The notes beneath the pieces are model-generated. The model made no database searches, was not told the DNA's origin, and saw only the letters and a program-made list of their open reading frames with translations. Shown piece by piece: positions 23,066 through 34,789 of a stretch of DNA of 64,000 nt. Where the stretch lies: positions 95,196,720 to 95,260,719 of the forward strand of contig CM068384.1 in assembly GCA_034770075.1 (NCBI GenBank). Reading direction: 5' to 3'. This DNA is from Aralia elata (lineage: Eukaryota; Streptophyta; Magnoliopsida; Apiales; Araliaceae). Each line of letters begins with the position of its first letter. The first letter of the stretch is position 1. The position numbers and the translations under genes were made by a program.

Positions 23066-25176
23066 AGCTAGTGGAGGTCGAGGCAACAACAACAACAATG
23101 GCAAGCTGACTATTACTGGACCAGCGCAATCGAGTCGACCGTCTGCCCGGACATTCAACATGACGGTGCAGGATGCGGTGCAATCGAAAGATGTGGTGTT
23201 AGGTATCATTCTGATCAATGATCTAAATGCTTATGTATTATTTGATTCGGGTGCTACTTATTCATTTATATCCGATGAATTTTTTAAGAAATTAGAATTG
23301 CTTCCAGAAGAGTTAGATTATCCTCTGAATACAGAAATTGCGAATAGGGAGGTGATTCCTGTTAGATTTGTACATAAGAACTGTCGGGTGGATATTAAGG
23401 GTCATGTGATGTTGGTGAGTTTGATTCCACTTCGACTTGGGGAATTTGATGTTATTTTGGGAATGGATTGGTTATTTAACCACGGGGCGATAATGATTTC
23501 CAGAAGAAGAGTGTGAAATAGTGTTTTATGGCAGCAAGTCGCCTAGACAAGCTAGTTGTCTGACGATGATGCAGGCCAAGAGGTTGTTAAGGCAAGGATG
23601 TGTATGATATCTAGCCTACATAATCGATACTCGGAAGGAGGGTGTGAAGCTGGAGGAAATACCAGTAGTTAGAGAGTTTGCGGACGTGTTTCCTGATGAT
23701 TTGCCAATACTTCCGTCGGATCGAGGAATTGAATTTGTGATCGACTTAGTACCAGGTACTGCCCCTATATCGAAAGCCCCGTACCATATGGCTCCAGTAG
23801 AAATGATGGAGTTGATGGTTCAACTACAAGAGGTATTAGATAAAAAGTATATTCAGCCGAGCGTATCGCCATAGGGAGCGCCAGTATTGTTTGTCAAGAA
23901 AAAAGATGGATTGATGCGACTTTGTATTGATTATAGTGAGTTAAATAAGGTTGCCATCAAGAATAAATACCCATTGCCAAGGATCGGCGACTTGTTTGAT
24001 CAATTGAAGGGGGCTAGGTATTTTTCGAAGATAGATTTGAGAAGTGGATACCATCAGTTGAAGGTTATAAGAGAGGATGTGTCGAAGACAATGTTCAGAA
24101 CTCGATAGGGCCATTACGAGTTTCTGGTGATGTCATTTGGTCTAACAAATGCACCTGCTGCATTTATGGATCTGATGAATAGGGTATTTAAACCATTTTT
24201 GGATAAGTTTGTGGTAGTACTCATCGATGACATTTTGGTGTATTCCAAAACCATGAAGGAGCACGCAAAACATTTGAGACTAACATTGAAAACATTAAGG
24301 AGGGAGAAGTTATATGCAACGTTTTCAAAATGTGAATTCTGGTTGGAGTGCGTGCAATTTCTTGGGCATGTGATTGATAAGGACGGAATTTTTGTGGATC
24401 CAGCAAAGGTGGAAGCCGTGATAAATTAGGATCACCCGAAAACACCGTCAAAATTAAAGAGTTTCTTAGGGTTGGCAAAATATTATAGATGATTTATTTA
24501 AGATTTTTCTAAAATAGCCACTCCGCTAACTAACTTGACAAGGAAAGCAGTTATGTTTGTTTGGACGGAGAAATGCGAAGAAAACTTCCAAGAGTTGAAG
24601 AAGAGGTTAAGTTCGGCACCTATGTTGTCTTTGCCAGACGATACAGGAAATATTGTGGTGTATAGCGATGCATCGCACAAAGGACCAGGCTATGTGCTTA
24701 TGCAGAACGGCAAGGTCATTGCGTATGCATCGCTACAGTTAAAAGATTACGAAAAAGGGTATCCAACTCATGACTTGGAATTAGTTGTGGTAATGTTTGC
24801 TCTGAAGATTTGGAGGCATTACTTCTATGGAGAGAAGTGTGAGATATACAGGGACCATAAAAGTCTAAAGTATATTTTGACACAGAAAGATTTGAATATG
24901 CGTCAAAGACGATGGTTGGAGTTAATCAAGGATTATGACTGTGAGTTCCTTTATCATCTGGGGAAAGCAAATGTGGTTGCCAACGCTTTAAGCAGGAAGG
25001 GACAGGAGAAGTTATCATTATTAATCGCACAGGAGAAACTTATATCCGAAATGGCAAAATTGGAGTTGGAGGTAAAATATCCCCAGGAGACAGAAGAGAA
25101 ATTATTCCAGATGGAGACCCGTCCAACCTTATTGGACAAAGTAAAAGAAGCACAACTCCAGGATGATGAATGTTAA
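23066..25176 (+). pseudogene. Protease, RT and RNase H of element C
   Basis: Protease carries the intact DSGAT site near 23247 (YVLFDSGATYSFIS) and LGMDWL at about 23460. The frame shifts just after this. RT follows in pieces at 23644-23874, 23887-24108 and 24127-24429, with MRLCIDYSELN, YFSKIDLRSGYHQ and the catalytic VVLIDDILVY at about 24210-24240. The pieces are separated by TAG codons, two of them at expected tryptophans (TGG-to-TAG). RNase H at 24535-25020 shows VYSDASHKG, DLELVVV and YRDHKSLKYIL. At the latter the usual TDH is RDH, and the expected terminal aspartate is asparagine (VVANALSRK). The block ends at TAA 25174-25176, in frame with integrase. Confidence 0.87.
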
Positions 25177-26556
25177 AGAATAAGGACAAGAGTGCCCGAA
25201 TGGGAGGATATTAAATTCAAAATTGACATTGATGGGTTGTTGAGGTTTGAAGGCCGAATTTGGGTTCTGTCAATACAAGATATTAAGGAGGAAATACTAA
25301 ATGAAGCTCATAGCTCGAGGTACTCAATTAAGCCGGGAAGCACGAAAATGTACCAAGACTTTCATCAGCATTTTTGGTACCCGAATATGAAACGTGACGT
25401 TGCAGAATGTGTTGCTAAATGCTTAACATGTCAGAAAGTCAAAGTCGAACATCAGAGGCCAAACGGTTTACTACAACCGTTGGAGATACCTAAGTGGAAG
25501 TGGGAGCATATTACAATCGATTTTATGGTGGGTCTTCTAACTACTCAAAAAGGATATGATGCGATCTCGGTTATTGTTGATCGACTTACAAAATCAGCTC
25601 ATTTCTTGCCAATCAAGATCAGATTTAATTTGGATCAGTTTGCGAAATTATATGTGAATGAGATTATTTTCAGGCACGGAGTTCCGGTTTCAATCGTGTC
25701 AAACCGAGATCCGTGCTTTACGTCTAGGTTTTTCGAAGAGTTTGCAAGAACGCTTGGGAACACAGTTACGGATGAGGACGGCATATCATCCTCAAACAAA
25801 TGGCCAAAGTGAAAGGACAATCCAGACACTGGAAGATATGTTGAGAGCTTGTGTAATGGATTTTAATGGAAGTTGGGATGACCATTTACCTCTGGTTGAG
25901 TTCGCTTATAATAATAGTTATCACGCAAGTATTGGCATACCGCCTTATAAAGCGTTGTACGGGAGAAAATGCAGAACTCCACTATGCTGGGATGAAGTGG
26001 GAGAACGCCGACTGCTAGGGCCTGAACTGGTTCAACGGACAGCAGAGATCGTCAAGGTGATAAGAGTCAGATTGGTAGCTGCTCAAGATAGACAAAAGAA
26101 GTATGCAGATCAACACCGGCAGAAGCGGGAATTTGACGTCGGAAGTTTCGTTTTCTTGAAAGTATCTCCCTAGAAGGGAAAGATAAGATTTGGTAAAAAG
26201 GGAAAGTTGAGTCCAAGATTCATTGGACTTTTCGAAATCCTTCGAAGGGTAGGAGAAGTTGCTTATGAGGTAGCTTTACCTCCAAAGTTGGAGCACATTC
26301 ACAATGTTTTCATGTTTCAGTACTGCGACCATACAAGCCTAATTACAAATATGTCATAGAGTATGAACCTTTACAAGTTGAGAAAGATTTGTACTATGAA
26401 GAAATTCCTGTTCAGATAGTTGACAGGAAAGAGCAAGTTCTTAGGAATAAAGTTATACCTTCTGTTAAGGTAATATGGAGGAACCACAACGCTGAAAAAG
26501 CTACGTGGGAACTCGAAGACAAGATGATTCAACATTATCCTGAGTTATTTGCTTAA
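25177..26556 (+). pseudogene. Integrase and chromodomain of element C
   Basis: The zinc domain is seen as EAHSSRYSIKPGSTKMY followed by CVAKCLTCQK. In the core, ITIDFMVGLL holds the first aspartate. The second is replaced (VSNRDP for VSDRDP), which should abolish catalysis. The frame shifts near 25760. The piece at 25658-26173 holds HPQTNGQSE with the catalytic glutamate, and the GPY/F-like region follows a TAG near 26171. A second shift near 26310 precedes the chromodomain (IPVQIVDRKEQ, VKVIWRNHNAEKATWE), which ends at the TAA 26554-26556. In chromoviruses this domain directs integration to modified chromatin. Confidence 0.87.
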
Positions 26557-26591
26557 TCCTTGTATAGCGATTCTGGGGACAGAATCTTTTT

Positions 26592-26604
26592 AAGGAGTGA
26601 ATGA
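26592..26604 (+). other. Polypurine tract 1 of element C (used)
   Basis: AAGGAGTGAATGA directly precedes TGTAACGAATGGG. The 5' LTR starts at the same point, so this tract defined the LTR. Confidence 0.75.
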
Positions 26605-26653
26605 TGTAACGAATGGGTTAATTGCATTGTGATTCTGGGGACAAAATCCTTTT

Positions 26654-26666
26654 AAGGAGGGAAAGA
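26654..26666 (+). other. Polypurine tract 2 of element C, inside the LTR
   Basis: AAGGAGGGAAAGA followed by TGTAACGAATG repeats the preceding module 62 bases downstream, including the upstream GATTCTGGGGACA. It is also present in the 5' LTR (18323-18345), so the duplication predates this insertion. Confidence 0.75.
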
Positions 26667-27969
26667 TGTAACGAATGTGGTTTTTCGTAAATATTAAAAT
26701 ATTTATTGTATTAAATAAATATTTTAATTGATATGTTTATTTTGCTAAATAAATATTTGGTAAAAATTATTATGGTATAATTTGTTTGTGTGCATTTTGC
26801 TATGCATTGTTATGCAATAATGATGATAATTTGATAATTTAATTAAGTGATTAAATTACAGGATTAATAATTTTGTTAAATAAAAGGATTTATTAAATAA
26901 AATTATATTTATGGTTGAATATAAATAAATATTATAATTTGTTAGGTAAGGGTTAATTTGATTTATTAATAAAGAAGGTTTATTTTAATTTAATTAAATA
27001 AGCGTGACATGACCTAACTTATAATAAAAAGAATATTAAAATAATTTAAAATGAGTTTTAGGGAGTCTGGCCAAACATGGCCTTGTGATTCTTGGGTTAA
27101 TGTAACTGATAAACCTTTGGTTTTGTTTAACTGATAACCCACATATCAGTTTTTTTTTACGTACTTTATTTGGCCAAGGCTTAGAACACAGAACTTTGAG
27201 AGAAGAAAAGAGAGAAGAAATTCTCTGTGAGAATTGGAAGAAGAAACTTTAAGGATCAAGAAAAGATAATTAGGTTATCCTAATAATCTAGTCTAAGGAA
27301 GAATTAAGGTAAGCAGTCTTGTTAAAGTTTCTAGTTCTTAGTTTTATTTTTTCCAAATTCTGTGTAAATAATTTTGATGGTTAATTTGTTGAAGAAATTT
27401 GTTATATTTGTGTTCTTCAGTATATATAATCCATTCTATGATGTTTGTAATTGAGTTTCGGTAATCAAATTCATGTTTATGCATAAAAGATGAAGAACTT
27501 GATTTTTGTTGATACATGTACATTATGGCCTATTTTGGGGTTTAAATTAGTTATTAATCCATGTTATAATCTGTAAATTGATGACTGATGGTTGTAGTAA
27601 TCTGAGAAGCGAAAAGAATGCAAAAAGAATGAATTAAAATGGTTGAAACACGGATTTGTGGTGCTTGATTTCATTAAAAGTGTCAAAATAAGAAAATAAA
27701 ACATGAATAGTGAATTTTGGCTTTTAAATTGGTTATTAAAGCTTTGGGTGTTGTTAGAATCAACTTAGAAGTGTTGGGTATTAGTTTTACATCATATATA
27801 ATGTATGGGTATGTTCAATTTGTTAATTGGGTGAAGAAAATTGGAAGAAATTGGTCTGAAAATGCTGAATCGCGAAACGAAGTGCCTGAGCCTGTATCGC
27901 AGCGCAGCTGGGCAGGCAAAATTGGGCACAGCAGCGCCGGAATATAGTTCAAAACCAACGCAGCAGCGT

Positions 27970-28027
27970 CGGTACGGGTCAACTGGGTCTGACCGGGTCG
28001 GGTCGGTCGGGCCGGGTCGAGTCGGGT
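27970..28027. repeat. GC-rich CGGGTC-type short repeats
   Basis: Variants of CGGGTCGGGTC recur over about 60 bases in an otherwise AT-rich LTR. Confidence 0.7.
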
Positions 28028-30805
28028 TAAAAACCCAGAAAGAAGAAGAAGAAATTTTTCCAGATTTTAAAATAGAATAATTTCACATATATGAAGCAAT
28101 ATAATAAGTATATGGTGTCTTAACAAGAGTTTAAGTGAGAGTTTAAGTTATAAGTGAACAATCATTTGTAAAAAAAATAATAGTTAATTGAACTATGAAT
28201 ATTAATTATTCAATGTGACTTGTATGTATAGATCACTCAAAGAGCAAATAGTTAACATTAATTGTAGCAAGCAATCGAGGCAAGTTTTCTATCTCACTTA
28301 CTTTTATATATCGATGCATGTTTTTGAACCCTACTTTTACATTGAGCAAGTACCTTAACTTTACTTTTTATTAAGCAAGTTTTCTATCCCTAACTTGCTA
28401 CTCTTTCATCGAGCAAGCTTTATAACCTTGATTTATTATTGTTCAAGCAAGGTTTATAATAGTAATGTCCATTCCTTATGTTTTGTTTGAGATTCTTAGC
28501 TATCCGTTTATAATTCTTTATTAATCGCATTTGAACATGAATTTTATTGTATGAGCTGATTATTGAATCAAACTCTTAAGTGGCTAGCAAACCCTTATTG
28601 ATTCAGCTAGTCCATAGTTGATGAGCGTTCAAACGACTTAAACATTCCTTGAAGCTAATCCAAACCAAACTTCTTTTGGTACGGAATCCAATGACAATAC
28701 TGTTAAAGGTTACGGTAGAGATACTCGTTAACCTGGGACATATTTCGAGGTCTTGTGACCCTCAGATGTTCTGTTGATATCATTTCCAACTCTCGGCTAA
28801 ACTTTCTATTGAGCTATCAGTTATTGTTTACCTTGTTGTTCAAATAAACTCTGTTTAATGCTTATTTCGATGACGCAATAGTTATTGTTACCATAGTGGG
28901 CATTTGTTTTGCTCACCCTTGCATTAAATATTGCAGTTAAGGTCAAGAAGTCAGATGAACCGTCCACTAGTAAGGGCAAAGGCAAGATGCACAAGTAGCT
29001 GTCGACCTGTTTATTTATTTGATGAAGTTTATGTAATAAAGACTTATTTAACTTTATGTATTACTTCCGCATTGATGTATTAAGGGTTAGATGACCTGGG
29101 ATTTATTGAGATGTTTAAGTTGTAACCCTTCGTGGGAAGATGATTTATTAAGTTTAATGTTATTATCGTTTAATATTGGGCAGATAAATGTGAATATTTT
29201 TAGATAGTGAGCACCAGATCTATTGTGATGACCCGGATTTTCAAAAAAAATAATAAAATAAGAATTTAATAAATAAAATTCTTATTTGGTGGTATGTGAT
29301 GTGATATTATATTGCATAAGTGAATACGTTCTATGCAATATGTGATTTTTGTAAATAATAAATATATTATTATTATTATATATTTATTATTTCAAGTAAA
29401 TATATTGTATAATTAATTTATTAAGAAGAAATGAGATGGGTAAAAAAAATTATGATGAGGAAATTATTAAATTAAATTATTTTAATATAGTAAATTCGTG
29501 GTATCAAAAATATTTAATAACCTCCATTTTATTGGGTAAAATGTATGCATGTTTTTTTTATGTAGTGAGTATATTATTATATTCGCTATAGTTAAATAAA
29601 TTGTGAGAAAATAATTTATAGAGAGAAGAAAATTATTGAATATATTATTATATATTTGATTTGGTTTGAAATAAATTGTGGGAATCAATTTATTTAAAGA
29701 GATGGATAGTTTTAAAGATACAAAACTTTTGTATCTATTGATGAGCAAATTAAAATAATTTATAATATTAAATTATTTTAATAGGAATATAATGTAAATA
29801 AATGGTTAGAAGTATTTAATAAATGGAGATTAAATTAAATTATATTATGAAATGAGATTATTTGATTATGAAGTCTTGTAATGAATTCGCTATGAATTAA
29901 ATTTCATGAGCAAGTTTATTCACTTAATTAAATCTGTGACAACCCGGATTTTTCATAATTATTAAAATAAGAATTAATAGTTAATTGCACTATTAAATTT
30001 GTTAGTTGAGTTCATTACGAAATGAATTATGGAAGTGAAGAAGATCAATTAATTAATATTGATTAATTGAGATTCAGTTGTAATAATAAGCCTTGAATGG
30101 CAATGAGATTATTATGAATTAAATTTCATAAATGATGTGATTAAGTCACTTAATTCAAATAGTGAATTAATGTAAGTATCTTTGTTTTAATAAATATGAA
30201 GGAGTTACTTAAATTCATTATTTTAAATATATTACACATAATGTAATATATTTATGTAATGGCTTAATATATTATATTATGCCAAATGAATATAAATTAA
30301 TATGGAATGAGATAATTAGTTCACTATTTGAAAAATTGGTGAATTAAAATACTCATACTGATTAATTGAATAAAGAAAGTTACGAGTATTTTCTTTTAAT
30401 TAGTTAATAATGAGAATCATGTTACCATAATGTAACATAAACAATTTATAGAAGGAAAGAGATAATTAAATTTAATTATACAAAATTAGTTGTATACATT
30501 AAATAAGTGAATTAAAATAATCAATCAATTGAATATTAATTATTTTAATAGAGTTGGTTTGTTACACTAAATGTGTTATTTTATTAAATGGATTAATTCC
30601 ATTCTTATTGGAAGGAATTTATACATGTTGATAAATGTATAAATTATCAAATAATGTTATCATAAGTACATTAGTATATATATGGTGTATATATATATAT
30701 ATTAATGTATATATGAATATTATATATTATGAATAAAATACATAATGATTACAATGTATATATGTATTATATGTTTAATAAGAATGCAGCGTATAAGAGG
30801 GATAA

Positions 30806-30815
30806 TATATAAATA
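30806..30815 (+). promoter_or_regulatory. TATA box of D LTR copy 1
   Basis: TATATAAATA, conserved in copy 2. The expected transcription start is near 30840-30850, about 50-60 bases before the ATG of the SUFB-like frame. Confidence 0.55.
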
Positions 30816-30898
30816 CATGTCTGCTGAGTCATTATCTTAGTAAGTAGGAGGTGTTAATCTATTTAGTCAGGAAAGGACACTAAGTTAATATTTGGGAA

Positions 30899-31312
30899 AT
30901 GAGAAAAGCTGATAAGCACAGTTCTTCCCCTTCTCTCGCATTTTTCATCCATTCCGTTACAAAAAAAAAAAAAAAAGGTTTTACCCAAAACTCGATATCC
31001 CAAAATTTTTGGAACCTAAAAACCCATAATTCAAGTCTGTTCAAGTTAAGAGCTGATGTTGATTACAAGTCCCAGACCATTGAATCGGACCCTCTAACAG
31101 GTAAGTCTTCATCTTCAAGCTCAACGGAACCAAAATGGTCTTATAATAGTTGCTCTGCAATTGATTTTCAAGATATTTGTTATTATTCTAAACCCAAAAA
31201 GAAGCCTACTTTGAATAGTTTTGATGAGGCTAATCCTGAGCCTATTAAGTACTTTGATAAATTGGGTGTTCCTTTAAATGAACAAAATCGGTTGGCAAAT
31301 GTGGTCTATTGA
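30899..31312 (+). pseudogene. Captured SUFB (plastid Fe-S scaffold) N-terminal fragment, copy 1
   Basis: A 137-codon frame with clear similarity to plant SUFB (ABCI8/NAP1), the scaffold subunit of the plastid SufBCD iron-sulfur assembly complex. Residues ~37-54 (THNSSLFKLRADVDYKSQ) resemble the transit peptide and its cleavage region. After a serine run, EPKWSYNS, DFQDICYYSKPKKKPTLNS and EYFDKLGVPL-like (KYFDKLGVPLNEQNRLANV) follow the family closely. About 60-65 residues expected between the serine run and EPKW are missing. The frame stops just after RLANV, before the whole beta-helix core. The product could not act in Fe-S assembly. The frame is on the same strand as the LTR and close behind its TATA box. 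The N-terminal 36 codons include a lysine run from a poly-A tract. Identification is from remembered family features and should be confirmed by alignment. Confidence 0.82.
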
Positions 31313-31526
31313 TTGTTGGGTAATTTGATTGTAACTGGGGATATGATGAAAAATCTGTAATGGGTTTTATACATAGTTTAAAATTTGAGAATATCAATAA
31401 CAGAATTTGAAATTGGTATTTGGGTTTTTAATTAAAAGTGGATATTTTGTGAGTAGAAGGGTGTTCTTAGTTTTGGTGGCAAGGAGTAGAAATCTTATAA
31501 TCAGGTAATGCTCATGAAATTAATAT

Positions 31527-31589
31527 GCTTATAAGGTGTTTGATGAAATGCTTAAAAGGGAAGCCTTTGCCTGGAACGTTATAATTTGC
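31527..31589 (+). pseudogene. PPR-like fragment, copy 1
   Basis: Twenty-one codons read AYKVFDEMLKR followed by EAFAWNVIIC and then TGA. KVFDEM...R..FAWN.II is the signature of one PPR motif of plant organelle RNA-editing or splicing proteins. The codons just upstream are shifted out of frame. Copy 2 (38061-38123) is nearly identical. The right end overlaps the antisense copia fragment, so the junction is uncertain. Confidence 0.5.
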
Positions 31590-31809
31590 TGAAGTAATAT
31601 AATCCAAGACACCATTTAGAAGTAAAAATGGACCAAGTTCAGAGTTTAAAAAAAAAAAAACTCGGTACCATTATCTATTCTAATTGTTTTAATGGATGTA
31701 CTAAAATGGTTCTTAACATAGACAAAGAAAGACTGTAAAGTAGATGGCACATGTTTAGTAGATAGTAGAAAAGTCCATGTAGCTCTTGAGAAGACATCAA
31801 CTAAGGTTA

Positions 31810-31846
<37 letters not shown>

Positions 31847-32015
31847 AGTGTGATAGCAGGTGTGAGAACCACATATCCCATTTTCGAAACAAGTAATGGA
31901 AAATTATTTGAAAACTGAACAATCAATGGAGGTGAAATATCTATAATGTCAATCATGGAATGCAAATCACAGCACGTGATTTGCTGCACTAGTATCTATA
32001 ATCCAAGTGTTATGA
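31590..32015 (-). pseudogene. Ty1/copia protease-integrase fragment, copy 1
   Basis: Read on the minus strand, it begins with a copia-type protease site (WIIDTSAANHV) near 32015. It continues after a frameshift through CCDLHSMIDIIDISPPLIVQ and LTPAITLYN, and runs into a (TA)n tract at 31811-31841. Integrase-like sequence follows, more clearly readable in copy 2. The piece is antisense to the host LTR, and most of pol between the two parts is missing. Confidence 0.7.
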
Positions 32016-33260
32016 AGAATATAGTGATTGAAGAGAAGGAAAAAAAATAATAATACCTGCTTATACACTTACTAACTAAAATGATAATATATATAATATA
32101 ATAATATTATATAGTATAATATAATATAATTATATAGTATATTTGGTTATCTACTATTTATTATATAGTAGATATATTAGCATATTACTGTTTCCACTTA
32201 AGTGTTCCTTAAGAAACAGTAATACTCTTTCAATGAAAGTTGTGACATAAAACTAGTCTTGTTTAAATCTGAGGTGTAGTTATTTCTGCTTATCTGTGTG
32301 TTCAACAAGGTACAAATAAAAGATTCACATATAAGCATGGATGAGGTGTGTGGAAAAAATGTCAAGACATTATTTGTTCATTCTGTAAGAAAAAGAAATA
32401 TTGGATACGAATAATACATATGATGAACTACGGACCGAGGCAAGTCTTTCAGTTCTTTTGTGATATATGAATTTGATATTGAGTATATGTAATCTTTATC
32501 GCATTATGAATGAAATCTCTAGAAGCATGCTAAATTTCATACTATGCGCTATGAATTATGAAAGTCAAATTATGACTAAGTTGATTGAGTTATGGGACTC
32601 AATCTATATGTGATATGTGATATATTAAGCATATGAAATCGCATTGTTTAGAGTTATAATGCATGTATGATATACAAAGTCGAATGATTATAATGAATGG
32701 ACTGAGCATGAAAACTGTTGGATTTGCTGAGCTGTCGAGCTCAATCTTGCAAAAATAATTTTTTTGCAGGTTAATGATATGATGGGATATTTCTGAATAT
32801 CTGGACGATAAGGATTAGAAGATATGCAAAGGATTACATTTTCTTGAATTAAAAGTTGTATAGAACTAAGTTGATAGTTTGATATATGTAATTGACAGAT
32901 ATGTAAAGTTTGAAATATTTAATAAAGAAGGAATGTTTATTTCGGAATGAGATTGTATTGTGGTGATTGGTTTGTAATATAAAGTTGTAGAGTGATAATA
33001 CTATATAGAGATAATTCGAATGTAGAATTGAGTCATGTATACTCATATTTACTTCGATTCATAATCGTAAAGGTTGCGATTCAGGGAATAGAAAGAAAGA
33101 TATAGAAAAAAAACGTTTTAATTATCCGCATTTTCAGCTATTATTTTATCTAAGTGTAATGTTTTAAAACTAGAACAAGATAGTATTAACGCATAAGGTC
33201 GAGATTAAGAATAGTCTTAATTTTGGATTAAGTTAGTCCCGATTTTGGGGGCGTTACACT

Positions 33261-33272
33261 TGGTATCAGAGC
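33261..33272 (+). other. Primer-binding site of D, copy 1
   Basis: TGGTATCAGAGC, the exact initiator tRNA-Met complement, two bases after the LTR end. Confidence 0.88.
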
Positions 33273-34789
33273 TAAGGGTTATAAACCTTAGAAAAGAGTA
33301 TCCTAGCCTATAACCGTGAATAAGGTTTATGAAAAGAAGAATGTGATAAGCATAAACCCGATTAAGGGTTAAACGTTATTAAAAAGAATTTAGAAATTCA
33401 TAAAGCATGCATTGAGATAATACACAAAGATTCAAAGAAGAATCTTAATAGGCAAGAAAAAGAGGCCAGGGGACACCTGATTCAAATGATCATAAAACTA
33501 TATAATTGAAAAGGAAATTCATAAGATCGTAAAAATAAAACGATCATAGAATGATAAAAGGTTACAAGAAAAGAAGGTCGTAGAGTAAGATCACGATGTG
33601 ATCTTATTAAGTCATGAAATGGCATATGATCAATTGAATGATTAAAATTTTAGTTGAATGCTATAGAAAGAAGGTACTATGAGATAGTACAAAGAAAACT
33701 CAGAAGAGTTATAGAAATGGAATACGGATTAAAGAAGATTCGTATTAAGCAAAGAGCAAGAAAAGAACGAGCTAAGATTGGGTGGGATTTCAATTGAGGA
33801 CTCATGTGATAGCTGAGTTGTACACATCTTTGTATGAGCAGAGGTTTTGTGCTTGGTTTAACGACCACTTAGTTTATCATATTGATAATCGTTGAAATGT
33901 CGGTGTCACGCTATCGGTATATATATGGCCAGAATGTGATTCTTTTCTCATATGTATATTTGATAATTAGAAAATATAAGATTAGGTGTGAGTTCTTAAA
34001 ACTCATGCTTATGGCAAGTTTGTGACTCATAATCATATGATGTGTTTTGAGCCCCTAAGCATATGGACAGTCCCTGATTAATTCTTGGACTACGTATCGC
34101 TAGGACAAGTTCCTAAACTCATATTTTTATGGTAAGTTTCTGAACACATAAACTGTGGTAAGTTTGACGAACTATATTAGGGAATAAGAGTGTTATAAAT
34201 TAAGAGCTAATTATTTTTAGTGTATTGCGAATTGATGATATTAGAGATGGATAGGATTATATAGTGGAACTATGGAGAAAGTTAAAGTTGGTGAGTGGAG
34301 AAATGGATATTCCAAATCTTCTAGCAAGGCTAGATTTCGAAATTTATTGAAATCGTGCTGGTAGTTGCACTGTTGTCTTTTTGAAAAATATATTGGGTCA
34401 AATCATTAAACCAATAGGTTTTAAATAAAAAAAAAAGTTCGGTTATTTCTTATGTCTATGCTAATTGTTTTGGCTAGATAAAGTTGAAAATATCAAAATA
34501 TATTTTAAATGATGGAGTCATCAATGCAGTCTAACCTAGTGTTGGATGTGATCTAAGGATCGTCAGCCCACTATGGTATGATGTAGAATGACAAAGTCAT
34601 AAAATGACGGCATGCTCAGCGTACTGTTAAAACAGAGCGGTCCTATGCATCATAAAATGATTTTCAGTATTTTAGTAAATCATGAAGTGTCAAGTGCCTT
34701 TTTGAATCGGCTAGACACAGATTCAGATATCGATTTTGAATTGTCCAACTAAATTGATTTGGTTTGGACTCCAGATTTTGTATGAAAAT

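Larger units (their letters stand above)
18273..29223 (+). mobile_element. Chromovirus C (probably Tekay/Del), interrupted in 3' LTR
   Basis: Plus-strand element: 5' LTR 18273-20834, primer site, extra coiled-coil ORF, gag with zinc knuckles, protease, RT, RNase H, integrase, chromodomain, polypurine tract, and a 3' LTR cut at 29223 by element D. The last ~33 bp of that LTR (GGACATTGACTATCC to GGCGTCACA in the other copy) are missing. They should lie beyond the right window edge, on the far side of D and E. The chromodomain after integrase defines a chromovirus. The Tekay/Del label is inferred from the long LTR and TGTAACG/GGCGTCACA ends. All coding parts have stops. Confidence 0.88.
26605..29223 (+). 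repeat. 3' LTR of element C, cut by D
   Basis: Aligns with 18273-20834 up to AGATCTAT (29216-29223), where the next base starts element D. It contains a GGGTC-rich stretch at 27970-28027 that is missing from the 5' LTR. Frames at 27717-27947 and 27841-28080 are not supported as genes. Confidence 0.87.
29224..33258 (+). repeat. D LTR copy 1
   Basis: 4,035 bp from TGTGATGACCCGG to GGGGGCGTTACA. It contains a TATA box near 30806, the SUFB, PPR-like and copia fragments, and AT-rich sequence without other coding signal. Minus-strand frames at 29482-29748 and 32849-33046 recur in copy 2 only because the copies are nearly identical. Confidence 0.85.

Noticed and set aside
27841..28080. 79-codon plus frame in the C 3' LTR
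   Set aside because: Produced by a CGGGTC-type short repeat. The partner LTR lacks the segment.
29482..29748. 88-codon minus frame repeated at 36010-36276 and 42536-42781
   Set aside because: AT-rich LTR sequence rich in I, L, N and Y codons. It recurs only because LTRs are copied.
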